From positions 1 through 64,000 of the forward strand of contig JAUNUN010000010.1 in the NCBI GenBank assembly GCA_030538155.1: DNA of 64,000 bases, given 5' to 3'. Each line of letters begins with the position of its first letter. The stretch's first letter is position 1. Under the pieces are notes generated by a model. That model searched no databases and was not told where the DNA came from. It worked only from the letters and a program-made list of their open reading frames with translations. Positions 17,064 through 26,864 of this stretch are shown here, piece after piece. The DNA is from a bacterium. GTDB lineage: Bacteria; Desulfobacterota; Desulfobulbia; Desulfobulbales; Desulfobulbaceae. The translations under genes and the position numbers were made by a program.

Positions 17064-17531
17064 TCAGGCATCCTGTTTCTGCTTCTGCAGGTTGTCGTAG
17101 AGGGCAACAAAGTTGATCGGCTCCATCAAAAACGGCATGAAGCCGCCGTCTAGAGACAACTGACTGACAATCTGGCGAGTAAAGGGGAAGAGCATGAGCG
17201 GGCAGTCAACGGCAAGCACGCGACTCATGTGCTCCTCCGGGATGTTGCGCAACAGGAAGACAGCGGCATGCTCAATCTCCACGATAAACATGACCGCATC
17301 CTCATTGGCCTTGTCCAGCACCTTGGCGGTAATGTTCAGAGAGACCTCGTAGTGGCCTTCGGTAATCAGCTCGTTTTTCAGTTTCAGATCAAAATCAACC
17401 TTGGGATCCTGATTCTGGGCGAGAAAAACCTTGGGCGCATGCGGCGACTCAAAGGACAAATCCTTGATGTACATCTTCTGCATGCGGAAGACCGGTTGCT
17501 GTTCAGCCTGGTTTTCGGTTTGGTCAGACAT
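17064..17531 (-). CDS. secB: SecB protein-export chaperone
   Basis: A cytoplasmic chaperone that keeps precursor proteins unfolded and delivers them to SecA. The 155-residue protein matches SecB length and shows the family run QKMYIKDLSFESPHAPKVF near residue 18. ALLR-type residues FLLRNIPEE, DCPLMLFPFTRQIVSQLS and GGFMPFLMEPINFVALY follow. A longer open frame exists upstream, but the ATG at 17531 has AAGGAG ahead of it. It lies 106 bases behind uvrA on the same strand. Confidence 0.93.
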   Translation of the reverse strand: MSDQTENQAEQQPVFRMQKMYIKDLSFESPHAPKVFLAQNQDPKVDFDLKLKNELITEGHYEVSLNITAKVLDKANEDAVMFIVEIEHAAVFLLRNIPEEHMSRVLAVDCPLMLFPFTRQIVSQLSLDGGFMPFLMEPINFVALYDNLQKQKQDA

Positions 17532-17637
17532 TCTTGCTCCTTGGGTGAAATATGATGCAGCGTTTGCTGCCTCTGCGGCAAATGCGCATGGTAGCAGGGA
17601 AGCGCTGCGGTGAAAACGAAAATCCGATTTAATCGCC

Positions 17638-20466
17638 CTATAAAAGCTGCTGTAAAAACTTGCCGGTGTAGGATTGCGGGCAGGCCGCAATCTCTTCGGG
17701 CGTACCCGTGGCAATGATTTCGCCGCCTGCCTCGCCGCCTTCAGGCCCAATATCTATAAGATAGTCTGCGGTTTTAATGACATCAAGATTGTGCTCGATC
17801 ACCACCACGGTGTTGCCCGCATCAACCAGCCGCCCCAGTACCCGCAGGAGGTGCTGGATATCGGCCGGATGCAGGCCGGTGGTGGGCTCATCTAGAATAT
17901 ACAGGGTTTTACCGGTGGAACGGCGGCTCAGTTCCTTGGCCAACTTCACTCGCTGCGCCTCACCACCGGACAGGGTCACTGAAGACTGGCCCAGGCTCAA
18001 ATAGCCCAACCCCACGTCCACAATGGTTTGCAGCCGGTTTTGGATGGCGGGCACGTTCTGGAAGAAATCCAGGGCCTCTTCAATAGTCATACCGAGAATT
18101 TCGGAAATATTCTTGCCCTTATAGCGGATATCCAGGGTTTCCTCGTTGTAGCGCCTGCCCCGGCAGCGTTCGCAGGCAACGTAGACATCCGGCAGAAAGT
18201 GCATGGCAATACGCAGCACGCCATCACCCTCGCAGGTCTCGCAGCGACCGCCCTTGATATTGAAGCTGAAACGCCCCGGTTTATAACCACGGGCACGGGC
18301 CTCGGGCAGTCGGGCCATCAGTTCGCGCACCGGCGTCATCACCCCGGTATAGGTAGCCGGGTTGGAACGCGGTGTTCTGCCGATAGGACTTTGATCGATA
18401 TCTATAACCTTGTCGAGCTGATCCAGGCCAAAGAGCTGCGGCTGCCCCTTGAGATAGCCCTCTTTGTCGCTGAAAAAACGCTGCGCCTCCTTGAGCAGGG
18501 TTTCCATAACGAGAGAACTCTTACCCGAGCCGGACACGCCGGTAACACAGGTCATTACACCCAGGGGAAAACGGACGGTAAGGTTTTTCAGATTGTTGAT
18601 GGCTGCGCCCCGCACCTCCAGCCACCTGCTCTTAGCAGCGGCAATGGTGCGACGCTGGGGGGGCAGTTCAATCTTGAGCCTGCCGGAGAGATAGCCGCCG
18701 GTCAGCGAGTTTTCGCAATCAAGCAAGCCGGGTACCGGGCCATTGTAGAGCACCTCGCCGCCATGCACGCCGGCACCGGGACCAATATCCAGCACATGGT
18801 CGGCTGTGGCGATGGTGTCGGCATCATGCTCCACCACAATCACAGTATTGCCTAAGTCGCGCAGACTGACCAAGGTTTTGATCAGTTTGTTGTTGTCGCG
18901 CTGGTGCAGGCCGATGCTGGGTTCATCCAGAATATAGAGCACCCCGGCAAGGCCGGAGCCGATCTGCGAGGCCAGACGGATGCGCTGGGCCTCGCCGCCC
19001 GAAAGGGTGCCCGAGTTGCGCTCCAGGGTCAGATAGCCCAGGCCCACTCCCTGGAGGAAACGGAGCCGCTCCTTGATTTCCTTGAGGATCGGTTCGGCTA
19101 TAGTCATATTGCGCACACCCAGCGGCAACTGATCCAGTTCCACCATGGAGCGCTCAATCGGCATCCTGGTAATGTCAAAGATCGACCAGGGGCCCACGCG
19201 CACAGCCAGGGCCTCGGGTTTCAGGCGCGCGCCCGCACAGGCCGGGCAGCCCTGTTCAGACATAAAATCATCCACCAGCTCCCGCATACGCAGGGAGCTG
19301 GTTTCCTTAGCAAGGCGATTCAAACGCGGGATAAGGCCCTCAAAAGCCTGCTGCGATACCCTGAGCGTACGGCCTCGGCCCAGGCTGAGTTCTATCTTTT
19401 CTTTACCGCTCCCGTGCAGGAGCACCTTGCGGATGGCTGGGTCAATCTTGCCTAGCGGCGCATGCACATCAAAACCGTAGTGGCGCACCAGGGCATCCAT
19501 CCAGGGCACGGCCCAGGGCGCGAGCTTACGCATATACCAGGGTTTGATCGCGCCCTCGGCAATACTCAAGCTGTCATCCGGAACGATGAGCTGTTCATCG
19601 ATGAACTGGTTCACGCCCAGGCCGTCGCATTGCGGGCAGGCACCCTGGGGGTTATTGAAGGAGAAGAGCTGGGGCGAGAGTTCCGGCACGGAAATACCGC
19701 AACTATGACAGGCGGCCGATTCGCTGTAGAGACGTTCTTCGCCGCTGTCCGGAAAAAGCACTACCATGACCCCGCCGCTTAGATTAACGGCAGTGCTGAC
19801 TGACTCATCCAGGCGGCGGCGCAGGCCCGGCTTGATGACGAGCCGGTCGATTACCGCCTCGATGGTGTGGAACTTGTTTTTCTCAAGCTTGATCTCCTCG
19901 CTCAACTGGCGGACCTCGCCATCCACCCGCACCCGTACAAAACCTTCGCGTCGCAGGCGCTGCAAGACCTGTTCGTGCTCACCCTTCTTGCGCTGTACCA
20001 AAGGGGCAAGCAAAATACACTTATTCCCCTCGGGCTCGGCCAGGAGCAGATCAATCATATCGCTGACGGATTGCGAGCGGATGGCTTCACCGCATTTGGG
20101 GCAATGCGGCTGCCCGGCCCGGGCAAAGAGCAGGCGTAGGTAATCGTAAATTTCCGTCACCGTGCCCACAGTTGAACGCGGGTTCTTGCTGGTGGTTTTC
20201 TGCTCGATGGCCACTGCCGGCGAGAGCCCGTCGAGCTGATCCACATCGGGCTTGTCCATCTGGCCCAAAAACTGACGGGCATAGGTGGAGAGCGATTCCA
20301 CATAGCGTCGCTGGCCTTCCGCATACAGGGTGTCGAAGGCCAGGGTGGACTTGCCCGAACCGGAGAGACCGGTAAACACGATCAGCCGGTTGCGGGGCAG
20401 ATCAACGGAGATATTCTTCAGGTTGTGCATCCGCGCACCGCGAATGCGAATCTGTTGCGGTTCCAT
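17638..20466 (-). CDS. uvrA: UvrA, excinuclease ABC subunit A
   Basis: The ATP-dependent DNA damage sensor of nucleotide excision repair. The 942-residue protein has normal length. It shows two ABC modules with Walker A GLSGSGKS (33-40) and GVSGSGKSS, and two LSGGEAQR signatures. There are Cys pairs for zinc (CPKC, CHSC with CPQC, and CETC with CERC) and the closing [14 protein letters not shown]. The start has no obvious Shine-Dalgarno but begins exactly at the conserved N terminus. secB follows downstream. Confidence 0.97.
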   Translation of the reverse strand: MEPQQIRIRGARMHNLKNISVDLPRNRLIVFTGLSGSGKSTLAFDTLYAEGQRRYVESLSTYARQFLGQMDKPDVDQLDGLSPAVAIEQKTTSKNPRSTVGTVTEIYDYLRLLFARAGQPHCPKCGEAIRSQSVSDMIDLLLAEPEGNKCILLAPLVQRKKGEHEQVLQRLRREGFVRVRVDGEVRQLSEEIKLEKNKFHTIEAVIDRLVIKPGLRRRLDESVSTAVNLSGGVMVVLFPDSGEERLYSESAACHSCGISVPELSPQLFSFNNPQGACPQCDGLGVNQFIDEQLIVPDDSLSIAEGAIKPWYMRKLAPWAVPWMDALVRHYGFDVHAPLGKIDPAIRKVLLHGSGKEKIELSLGRGRTLRVSQQAFEGLIPRLNRLAKETSSLRMRELVDDFMSEQGCPACAGARLKPEALAVRVGPWSIFDITRMPIERSMVELDQLPLGVRNMTIAEPILKEIKERLRFLQGVGLGYLTLERNSGTLSGGEAQRIRLASQIGSGLAGVLYILDEPSIGLHQRDNNKLIKTLVSLRDLGNTVIVVEHDADTIATADHVLDIGPGAGVHGGEVLYNGPVPGLLDCENSLTGGYLSGRLKIELPPQRRTIAAAKSRWLEVRGAAINNLKNLTVRFPLGVMTCVTGVSGSGKSSLVMETLLKEAQRFFSDKEGYLKGQPQLFGLDQLDKVIDIDQSPIGRTPRSNPATYTGVMTPVRELMARLPEARARGYKPGRFSFNIKGGRCETCEGDGVLRIAMHFLPDVYVACERCRGRRYNEETLDIRYKGKNISEILGMTIEEALDFFQNVPAIQNRLQTIVDVGLGYLSLGQSSVTLSGGEAQRVKLAKELSRRSTGKTLYILDEPTTGLHPADIQHLLRVLGRLVDAGNTVVVIEHNLDVIKTADYLIDIGPEGGEAGGEIIATGTPEEIAACPQSYTGKFLQQLL

Positions 20467-20634
20467 ATCAATTGTTCACATGAAAAACAGCAGTGATACC
20501 AACAGGTGCAGGTAGGCAATACCCGTATAGAAACAGTGCGGCGACAATTTCATTTACCCTCTACAGCCCGTATGGTAGAGTGCCGCTCTAACAGTAGGCA
20601 TAAATCGACAACAATCAACTCTTTCTATAGATAC

Positions 20635-21519
20635 ATGTATTTTCAGGATATAATCGCTTCACTCAACAGCTACTGGGCCTCTGCCGGCTGCCTGGTCATG
20701 CAGCCTTACGACATGGAGGTCGGCGCCGGTACCTTCCACCCGGCCACGCTTCTGCGCGCCCTGGGGCCGGAACCGTGGAAGGCGGCCTATGTGCAGCCCT
20801 CGCGCCGGCCTACCGACGGCCGCTATGGCGAAAACCCCAACCGTCTGCAGCACTACTACCAATACCAGGTGGTGATCAAACCCTCGCCGACCGATGTGCA
20901 GGCCATGTATCTGGCCAGCCTGGAAGGCTTTGGCCTGAACCTCTTAGAGCACGATATCCGCTTTGTCGAGGATGACTGGGAATCCCCCACCCTGGGGGCC
21001 TGGGGCCTGGGCTGGGAGGTGTGGCTCGACGGCATGGAAATCACCCAGTTCACCTATTTTCAACAGGCAGGCTCCATTGACCTCAAACCGGTGACCGTTG
21101 AAATCACCTATGGCCTTGAGCGTATCGCTATGTACCTGCAAAAGGTGGACTCTGTCTACAACATTGCCTGGAATACAGAGGTGAGCTACGGTGAAATCTT
21201 TCACCAGGCAGAGCGCGAGTTTTCGGCCTTCAACTTTGAGCATGCCAATGTGCCGGAGCTGAGCCGCACTTTCAGCACCTATGAGGCCGAGGCCTTGAAA
21301 TTGGTGGAAAGCGGTCTTATTCTACCGGCGTACGACTACTGCCTCAAGTGCTCGCACACCTTTAACCTGCTCGATGCCCGCAAGGCCATCAGCGTGGCGG
21401 AGCGCACCCGCTACATCGGCAGGATCCGGCACATAGCCCGGCAGGTGGCGCAACACTATGTTGAACAACGGGCTGAAATGGGGCACCCCCTCTTGCACGG
21501 CGCAACAGCTCCTTACTAG
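20635..21519 (+). CDS. glyQ: Glycyl-tRNA synthetase alpha subunit
   Basis: Catalytic subunit of the two-subunit bacterial GlyRS. The 294-residue protein starts [19 protein letters not shown], and continues with [41 protein letters not shown] and [19 protein letters not shown], all typical of GlyQ. The frame is open 43 codons upstream without homology, so the ATG at 20635 is used. The beta-subunit gene glyS, usually next to it, is absent from this window; an unrelated lipoprotein gene follows. Confidence 0.95.
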   Translation: MYFQDIIASLNSYWASAGCLVMQPYDMEVGAGTFHPATLLRALGPEPWKAAYVQPSRRPTDGRYGENPNRLQHYYQYQVVIKPSPTDVQAMYLASLEGFGLNLLEHDIRFVEDDWESPTLGAWGLGWEVWLDGMEITQFTYFQQAGSIDLKPVTVEITYGLERIAMYLQKVDSVYNIAWNTEVSYGEIFHQAEREFSAFNFEHANVPELSRTFSTYEAEALKLVESGLILPAYDYCLKCSHTFNLLDARKAISVAERTRYIGRIRHIARQVAQHYVEQRAEMGHPLLHGATAPY

Positions 21520-21643
21520 AAGAACAAACACAATTGAGCGCATAGAGACGCAACAGAGCAAACTGCAGGCGGTACAGTACCGGCCTTTGCAGGATGTAAA
21601 CAAGGTGGCACGTACACCAAGACCAATGAACGGAGGAAACACC

Positions 21644-22243
21644 ATGGTATTGACAAAGAAATTCATTATGACTGGTATTATGCTGCTGGCAGCCACCGCT
21701 TTCGTGGCCGGTTGCTCCAACAACGAGGAGAAGAAGGCGCAGACCGCCACCCAGCAGGAAGCCGGCAAGCCCATGGAAGATGCCAAGCAGTCCATGAAGG
21801 ATGCGGGCGAATCCATGAAGCAGGCAGGTGAGAATTTGAAGGATGCTGCCGCATCTACCGGCGAGGCTGCCAAGCAGGCTGGTGCCCAGGCGATTGAGGC
21901 AACAAAGGATGCGGGTGCTATGGCTGTTGGCGCTGCCGTTGTTGCCGGAGAAAAGATTCAGGAAGCCGGCGAAAAGGTTGCCCAGGAAAGCAAGGAAGCT
22001 GCTGCTGCCGCCAAGGCTGCTGGACAGGAATTTGCTCAGGAAACCAAGGAAGCTGCTGCCGAGGTAAAGCAGGAGACTGCTCAAGCCGCTGCTGAAGCCA
22101 AGCAGGATGTAAAGGAAGCTGCCGCTGCAACCGAGGCTGCCGGCAAGGAAGCTGCTGCCGAAGTGAAGAAAGAAGCACAGGAAGCGACCCAGGAAGTCAA
22201 GAAAGAAGCCCGCAAGGCGCGCGTTAAGCTCGAAGGGTGTTAA
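21644..22243 (+). CDS. Ala/Lys/Glu-rich repetitive lipoprotein
   Basis: The 199-residue protein has a lipoprotein signal with lipobox FVAGC (C24) and a tail that is almost entirely Ala, Lys, Glu and Gln. Short degenerate repeats recur (KEAAAA-type, e.g. AAGQEFAQETKEAAAEVKQE), predicting one long amphipathic helix or coiled coil, as in LEA-like and some envelope-spacer proteins. GGAGG lies 7 bases before the ATG; a longer frame exists upstream. A perfect hairpin follows it. Function is unknown; an envelope or stress role is inference. Confidence 0.75.
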   Translation: MVLTKKFIMTGIMLLAATAFVAGCSNNEEKKAQTATQQEAGKPMEDAKQSMKDAGESMKQAGENLKDAAASTGEAAKQAGAQAIEATKDAGAMAVGAAVVAGEKIQEAGEKVAQESKEAAAAAKAAGQEFAQETKEAAAEVKQETAQAAAEAKQDVKEAAAATEAAGKEAAAEVKKEAQEATQEVKKEARKARVKLEGC

Positions 22244-22302
22244 TGAGCTGTATCGCCATGTAAAACAGGTAGTTTTCTGAACCTATTTTACATACGTATA
22301 AT

Positions 22303-22332
22303 CCCCCTCTTTTCTCGTATGAAAAGAGGGGG
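22303..22332. terminator. Bidirectional terminator between lipoprotein gene and selC
   Basis: A perfect 12-bp stem, CCCCCTCTTTTC with GAAAAGAGGGGG, has a 6-base loop. The plus strand continues ATTTGTATTT and the minus strand ATTATACG. It sits between two genes that face it from opposite sides. Confidence 0.8.
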
Positions 22333-22343
22333 ATTTGTATTTC

Positions 22344-22441
22344 TGGCGGAAGTGCATGGGAATCGAACCCACCTGCCGAGTTTTTCACCCGGCACACCGG
22401 ATTTGAAGTCCGGGAGAGCCACCAGCGCCCTTTCCACTTCC
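22344..22441 (-). tRNA. selC: Selenocysteine tRNA (anticodon TCA)
   Basis: A 98-base tRNA including CCA has the long extra arm and long acceptor/T domain of tRNA-Sec. The 5' end is GGAAGTG, pairing with CACTTCC. The anticodon loop lies in CCGGACTTCAAATCCGG with anticodon TCA. The variable arm TGCCGGGTGAAAAACTCGGCA forms a stem, and the T loop region is GGGTTCGATTCCC. It reads UGA as selenocysteine when SelB and a SECIS element are present. No selenoprotein was identified in this window. Confidence 0.95.
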
Positions 22442-22496
22442 ATGATCTACGCACCGCACAGGATGAGGCCTAGTTGAAATTGATTTGTAATAGGTG

Positions 22497-22526
22497 TTGA
22501 CCGGAAAAACAACTTATTATTATAGT
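22497..22526 (+). promoter_or_regulatory. Candidate sigma-70 promoter for the acidic CPVC protein
   Basis: TTGACC and TATAGT are separated by 18 bases, each one mismatch from consensus. It lies 70 bases upstream of the start of the plus-strand gene at 22597. Confidence 0.5.
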
Positions 22527-22596
22527 GCTGCGCGGTTTCCGCATAGGTGTCTCAACTTGACTGATATTCCACTGTTTTTTGTATATACCGCTACTT

Positions 22597-22911
22597 ATGG
22601 AATGCCAACAACTCATCCGCCTGATTAAAGAATGGTACCTGCAGGTGAAGCAGGAGACAATGGCTCCGGCCCGCATGATGCGTTTTGTAGACCAGCATGT
22701 AAAAAGTTGCCCTGTCTGCGCCAAGGATCTCATTCTGCCCGATGAGGTAGAAAAAATTCGCGAGTTCATCTTCCCGGAATCCAAGATTATCACCCCAATA
22801 CAGGTTGATAACGCGGACTCAGAAGACGCTGAGGAGCAGCAGGAGGATGAGTTCGTCAGCGACAACGAGGATGAACTTGAAGAAGGTGACGAGGAAGAGG
22901 ATGAAATCTGA
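22597..22911 (+). CDS. Small protein with CPVC motif and highly acidic tail, unknown function
   Basis: I do not recognise this 104-residue protein. The first 65 residues are helical and mixed-charge, with one Cys pair, SCPVCAKDL, near residue 43 and another Cys at position 3. The last 30 residues are almost all Glu and Asp. The reading frame starts with a TTG 18 bases earlier, but the ATG at 22597 is chosen. It is preceded by a good candidate promoter and appears monocistronic. The acidic tail could mimic nucleic acid or bind a basic partner; that is only inference. Confidence 0.55.
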   Translation: MECQQLIRLIKEWYLQVKQETMAPARMMRFVDQHVKSCPVCAKDLILPDEVEKIREFIFPESKIITPIQVDNADSEDAEEQQEDEFVSDNEDELEEGDEEEDEI

Positions 22912-23165
22912 TTGCCGCATCTGCGTCCCTGCGACTGTACCCTGTAAGCCGGGCCTTGTCGCTCAGTCATGCCGTTTCCTGAGCAACGGCGATGTAGCAG
23001 GGATGCAAGAGAAATGCCACGCGGGGTGTTACAACAGTTGCTTCCTGCTCGCGTTTGCCACGCCGATCCTAGTGTAGATACGGTTTTGAGGCGGAATTGG
23101 AATGAGGCACATACCGCATAGCGTAGCTATGCTTTCTGCCGCTGCCCAGGCAGCGTACCTCTTGC

Positions 23166-24014
23166 ATGCGCAAACCTGATACCGCACTGCGTCCGTCGCT
23201 GGCCGCCTGCCTACCGGACATTCCTCGCCACCTGCTCCCCGGCGGCTTTGACACCATCGGCGACATAGCACTCTTCTCCCTGCCCCAGATCATCCACGCT
23301 GCGGCCAGCCGTATCGGCGAATCCATCCTCGGTCTGCACAAACATATCCGGGTGGCGGCTCTGCGTCACGGCAACTGCAGCGGCGCGCAGCGGCTGGTCC
23401 GTATTGATGTGGTGGCCGGTGAGCAGCGGCTCACCACCCGGCACAGGGAAAACGGCATTGCCCTCTTTCTGGATCTGGCTACTGTATACTTTTCAACGCG
23501 CATGGCCGGAGAGCGGCTCCGCCTGGCGCAGCAAGCACAGGCCGGGGAAAGGATCTGCGTACTCTGTTCCGGCGCAGGCCCCTACCCCCTCACCTTTGCT
23601 CGTCACAGTCAGGCAGAAGAGATCCATGGGATTGAGTTGAATCAGCGAGCGCATAGCTGCGCCCTTGAGAATATGCGACTCAACAGATGTGAAGGCAGGG
23701 TGCATCTCCATCTAGGCGAAGCGGCAAACACGCTTGGCATCATAGCGCAGCAGTTTGATCGGATGGTCATCGCCCTGCCCTGGAACGCCGCCGGCCTTGC
23801 TCCGGCAAGCCTTGCCCGCCTGCGCCCTGAAGGCATCCTCCACTGCTATGCCATGGAGCGGAGCGGGCAAGGTAGCGGCAGGGGCAGCCTGATCCATGCT
23901 TTGTACAGCCGCTGCACGGAAATGAAGCGGCGACCGGAAGTTCTCCGCTCTGTGCGCTGCGGCCACTGCGGCCCAGACCTGTACCGAATCTGCCACGATG
24001 TCATCATCCACTGA
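23166..24014 (+). CDS. Trm5/Met-10-like class I methyltransferase
   Basis: Resembles the archaeal and eukaryotic Trm5/Tyw2 (Met_10) family, which methylates G37 of tRNA or modifies wyosine precursors. In the 282-residue protein FDTIGDIALFSLP (28-40), IGESILGLHKHI, HRENGIALFLDLATVYFSTRM and the SAM-binding CSGAGPYPLTFARHS with HGIELN line up in family order. ALPWNAAG occupies the place of the catalytic NLP/NPP loop. No signal or membrane segment is present. Whether it methylates tRNA at G37 in a bacterium expected to have TrmD is unknown. Confidence 0.72.
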   Translation: MRKPDTALRPSLAACLPDIPRHLLPGGFDTIGDIALFSLPQIIHAAASRIGESILGLHKHIRVAALRHGNCSGAQRLVRIDVVAGEQRLTTRHRENGIALFLDLATVYFSTRMAGERLRLAQQAQAGERICVLCSGAGPYPLTFARHSQAEEIHGIELNQRAHSCALENMRLNRCEGRVHLHLGEAANTLGIIAQQFDRMVIALPWNAAGLAPASLARLRPEGILHCYAMERSGQGSGRGSLIHALYSRCTEMKRRPEVLRSVRCGHCGPDLYRICHDVIIH

Positions 24015-24133
24015 TACCCGGCAACCCCTCACGGCGCAGGCAAACTGAAGCGCCCGAAGCTGCGGCAGAATTTGCGCAACAAGCAGCAGGGCTGTGAATA
24101 CCCTCCCCTATCAATATGCAACAGGACTATTTT

Positions 24134-24724
24134 ATGAAGAGCACGACCGGCTCGATTTCCAGACAGACTTTGTACCTAGCGATTCTCTCCGCCCTTATTG
24201 TCGGTTTTGTTGGCGGGGTCGGCTACAGCGCCTTCCGCTCCGCCTCACTCTCGACGCAGCAGCAGGCTGGAGGGCACACCCACAGCAATGAAGCTCCCGC
24301 AGCTGAGGCCATAGCGGCCCTGGAAAAAAAGGCCCAGGAAGACCCGGACAACGCCGAGGTTTGGGCGGAGTTGGGCCATGCCTTTTTTGACAGCGGCCAG
24401 GCAGACAACGCCATTGCCGCCTACACCCGGGCCCTGGCGATTGCGCCAGACAACGCCAATGTCCGTACTGATTTAGGGGTGATGTATTTTCAGAGCAAGA
24501 AACACCGCGAGGCCATCAGCGAGTTCGACAGGGTGCTGGGAGCTGATCCTCAGCACCCGCAGGCGCGCTTTAACAAGGGAGTTGTGCTCTACAGCGGCTT
24601 GGGAGATAAAACCGGCGCGCTGGCGGAGTGGAAGGCCCTCTTGCAGACCCATCCAGACGCCATTACCCCGACTGGCATGGCGCTGAAGGATTTGATCGGG
24701 CAGGTGGAGGAAGAAAAAGAGTAA
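24134..24724 (+). CDS. Membrane-anchored TPR protein
   Basis: The 196-residue protein has one N-terminal membrane helix (about 14-35). It is followed by three tetratricopeptide-like repeats: AEVWAELGHAFFDSGQADNAI, then ANVRTDLGVMYFQSKKHREAI and a third beginning PQARFNKG. This layout resembles CcmI/NrfG-type or general TPR scaffolds facing the periplasm. The ATG at 24134 has AGGA 7 bases ahead; an in-frame ATG lies 18 bases earlier. No cytochrome-maturation genes are adjacent, so a specific role cannot be assigned. Confidence 0.75.
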   Translation: MKSTTGSISRQTLYLAILSALIVGFVGGVGYSAFRSASLSTQQQAGGHTHSNEAPAAEAIAALEKKAQEDPDNAEVWAELGHAFFDSGQADNAIAAYTRALAIAPDNANVRTDLGVMYFQSKKHREAISEFDRVLGADPQHPQARFNKGVVLYSGLGDKTGALAEWKALLQTHPDAITPTGMALKDLIGQVEEEKE

Positions 24725-24814
24725 AGCGTCCTGCGGTTCCTAGGCTTGGAACCGGCAAGCATAGCCCCTTGTCCGCTCCTTTCTTCAGGGCGGGCAAGGT
24801 TCGCATTGCAGAAA

Positions 24815-26380
24815 TCAGGCAGAGAGCAGGTTTTCCCCATCCATTTCCTGCGGCTTGGCAAGCCCCATCAGGTGCAGGATGGTGGGTGCGATGTCCCGCA
24901 GGGCCCCACCTTCTTTCAAGATTTTCCCTTGCAGTTGATCGGCCACCACGATGAAGGGTACCGGGTTGGTGGTATGGGCGGTATGGGGCCCGCGGCTTTG
25001 CGGGTCGATCATCAGTTCGCAGTTGCCGTGATCAGCCGTGATCAGCATGATCCAGCCCCGCTGGCGGCAGTACTCGCTGATGCGGCCCAGGCACTGATCC
25101 ACCGTGGCGCAGGCCTTGACTGCCGCCTCCAGAACGCCGGTATGCCCAACCATGTCGCCATTGGCAAAGTTGAGCACCACCAGGTCATACGGTTCGCCCG
25201 CCTCTTCCACCTGCTGCAAGGTGCTGAGCAGGGTGTCGGTGATCCCGACCGCGCTCATCTCGGGCTTGAGGTCATAAGTGGGCACGTCTCTGGGGGAATT
25301 GATCAAGAGCCGCTCCTCCAGTGAAAACGGCTCCTCCCGGCCACCGTTAAAAAAATAGGTGACATGGGCGTATTTCTCGGTTTCCGCGATGCGCAACTGG
25401 CGCAGCCCATGGTCATTAACCACTTCGCCCAGAAGCTGCTGCATGCTCTGAGGCGGGAAGACCACGGGAAAGGGGAAATCCGCCTCATATTCGGTCATGG
25501 TGACCAGTTGGCGCAAGCGAGGTCGAGGCTTGATATCAAAGGCGGAAAAATCCGTATCAATCAGGGCGTGGCAGAACTGGCGCACCCGGTCTGCCCGGAA
25601 GTTGAAGAACAGCAGGCTGTCGCCGTCATCGATGGTCGCTACCGGTTGCCCGTTTGCTGCGCGCATCACCACCGGCTCAATAAACTCATCGCTTTCGCCC
25701 CGCCTGTAGGCCTCTTCCACCGCCTGGGCCGGTTGCTCCGCAGCCAGGCCTTCGCCCTGCATCATGGCCTTCCAGGCCTTTTCCACCCTGTCCCAGCGTT
25801 TGTCCCGGTCCATCACCCAGTAACGGCCGATAATGGTTGCCACCCGGCCGCAGCCGATTTCACGCAAAATCTCTTCCAGTTGCAGCATATAGATACGGCC
25901 GCTGTCGGGCGGCGTATCCCGACCATCCATGAAACAGTGGATGAAAACATGTTGCAGGTGTTTTTGCGCACCCAGTTGCAACAGCGCCCTGAGATGATTG
26001 ATGTGGGAATGCACCCCGCCGTCCGAGAGCAGGCCGCAGAGGTGCAGCCGCCCACCCTGCTGGGCCACATCATCAAAAAGGTTGTTCAGCACGATGCCGG
26101 TAGCAAAGGAGCCGTCTTCAATGGCCTTGTTGATCCTGGTAAAATCCTGGTACACCACCCGGCCCGCACCTATATTGAGATGCCCGACCTCGGAGTTACC
26201 CATCTGTCCGGCAGGCAGACCAACCGGCCCGTTGTGGGCGGTGATGCGGGTATGGGGATATTCCGCAAAAAAACGATCCATATTGGGGGTGTCGGCAACA
26301 AAAGGCGCATTGCCCGGCCCTGGCGAGGCAAGGCCCCAGCCATCGAGGATGGTCAACAGCACTGGTGTCCGGCTTTGCAT
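24815..26380 (-). CDS. gpmI: 2,3-bisphosphoglycerate-independent phosphoglycerate mutase
   Basis: Interconverts 3- and 2-phosphoglycerate in glycolysis and gluconeogenesis using two Mn ions. The 521-residue protein has D13 in LDGWG, the catalytic Ser in GNSEVGHLNIGAGRVVYQD (S63), GRYWVMDRDKRWDRVEKAW, and the C-terminal metal site LITADHGNCE with HTTNPVPFIVV. Length is normal. It starts 11 bases after rsfS, so the two are co-transcribed. Confidence 0.96.
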   Translation of the reverse strand: MQSRTPVLLTILDGWGLASPGPGNAPFVADTPNMDRFFAEYPHTRITAHNGPVGLPAGQMGNSEVGHLNIGAGRVVYQDFTRINKAIEDGSFATGIVLNNLFDDVAQQGGRLHLCGLLSDGGVHSHINHLRALLQLGAQKHLQHVFIHCFMDGRDTPPDSGRIYMLQLEEILREIGCGRVATIIGRYWVMDRDKRWDRVEKAWKAMMQGEGLAAEQPAQAVEEAYRRGESDEFIEPVVMRAANGQPVATIDDGDSLLFFNFRADRVRQFCHALIDTDFSAFDIKPRPRLRQLVTMTEYEADFPFPVVFPPQSMQQLLGEVVNDHGLRQLRIAETEKYAHVTYFFNGGREEPFSLEERLLINSPRDVPTYDLKPEMSAVGITDTLLSTLQQVEEAGEPYDLVVLNFANGDMVGHTGVLEAAVKACATVDQCLGRISEYCRQRGWIMLITADHGNCELMIDPQSRGPHTAHTTNPVPFIVVADQLQGKILKEGGALRDIAPTILHLMGLAKPQEMDGENLLSA

Positions 26381-26391
26381 GGCGGGCCTCT

Positions 26392-26796
26392 TTATGGTTC
26401 CGAAAGATTGAGCCGGCGCAGCAGCTCATCCACATTCAGGCGGGGAGCATCGTGCCAGAGCCCTTCCAGGTCGTAAAAGGTGCGCTGTTCGTGGTAAAAG
26501 ATATGCACCACCACATCGCCCAGATCGAGCAGCACCCAAAGCCCATCGCGCAGGCCCTCGCTGTGCTGAGTGCTGGCGCGTTTGGCGCGCAGTTCTACTT
26601 CGATGGCCTCGGCCAGACCCTGCACATGCCGGGTAGACTGACCGCTCATGATAATGAAGTAGTCGGTAAACGAGGCAATGCCGCGCACATCCAGCACAAT
26701 CAGGTCCAGGGCCTTCACGTCCAGGGCAATACGCACGCAGGCGGCGGCCAGATCGCGGCCATCTATATCCTTATACTGCTTTTTAAAATGTCGCAT
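26392..26796 (-). CDS. rsfS: Ribosomal silencing factor RsfS
   Basis: Binds uL14 of the large ribosomal subunit and blocks subunit joining when nutrients are scarce. The 134-residue protein has the core KALDLIVLDVRGIASFTDYF, then IMSGQSTRHVQGLAEAIE and GLRDGLWVLLDLGDVVVHIF, all diagnostic of the family. It lies directly upstream of gpmI and 68 bases after topB on the same strand. No clear Shine-Dalgarno is visible. Confidence 0.95.
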   Translation of the reverse strand: MRHFKKQYKDIDGRDLAAACVRIALDVKALDLIVLDVRGIASFTDYFIIMSGQSTRHVQGLAEAIEVELRAKRASTQHSEGLRDGLWVLLDLGDVVVHIFYHEQRTFYDLEGLWHDAPRLNVDELLRRLNLSEP

Positions 26797-26864
26797 ACAG
26801 GTAGCGTAAATGGGAGATTTCTTTTTTACCGAGCTTATCCGTCAAAAGCCGCAGGATAGATTTT

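Noticed and set aside
22912-23165. A fourth copy of the dispersed repeat
   Set aside because: Some words are similar, but the core TGTACGCCTG and the inverted ends could not be found.
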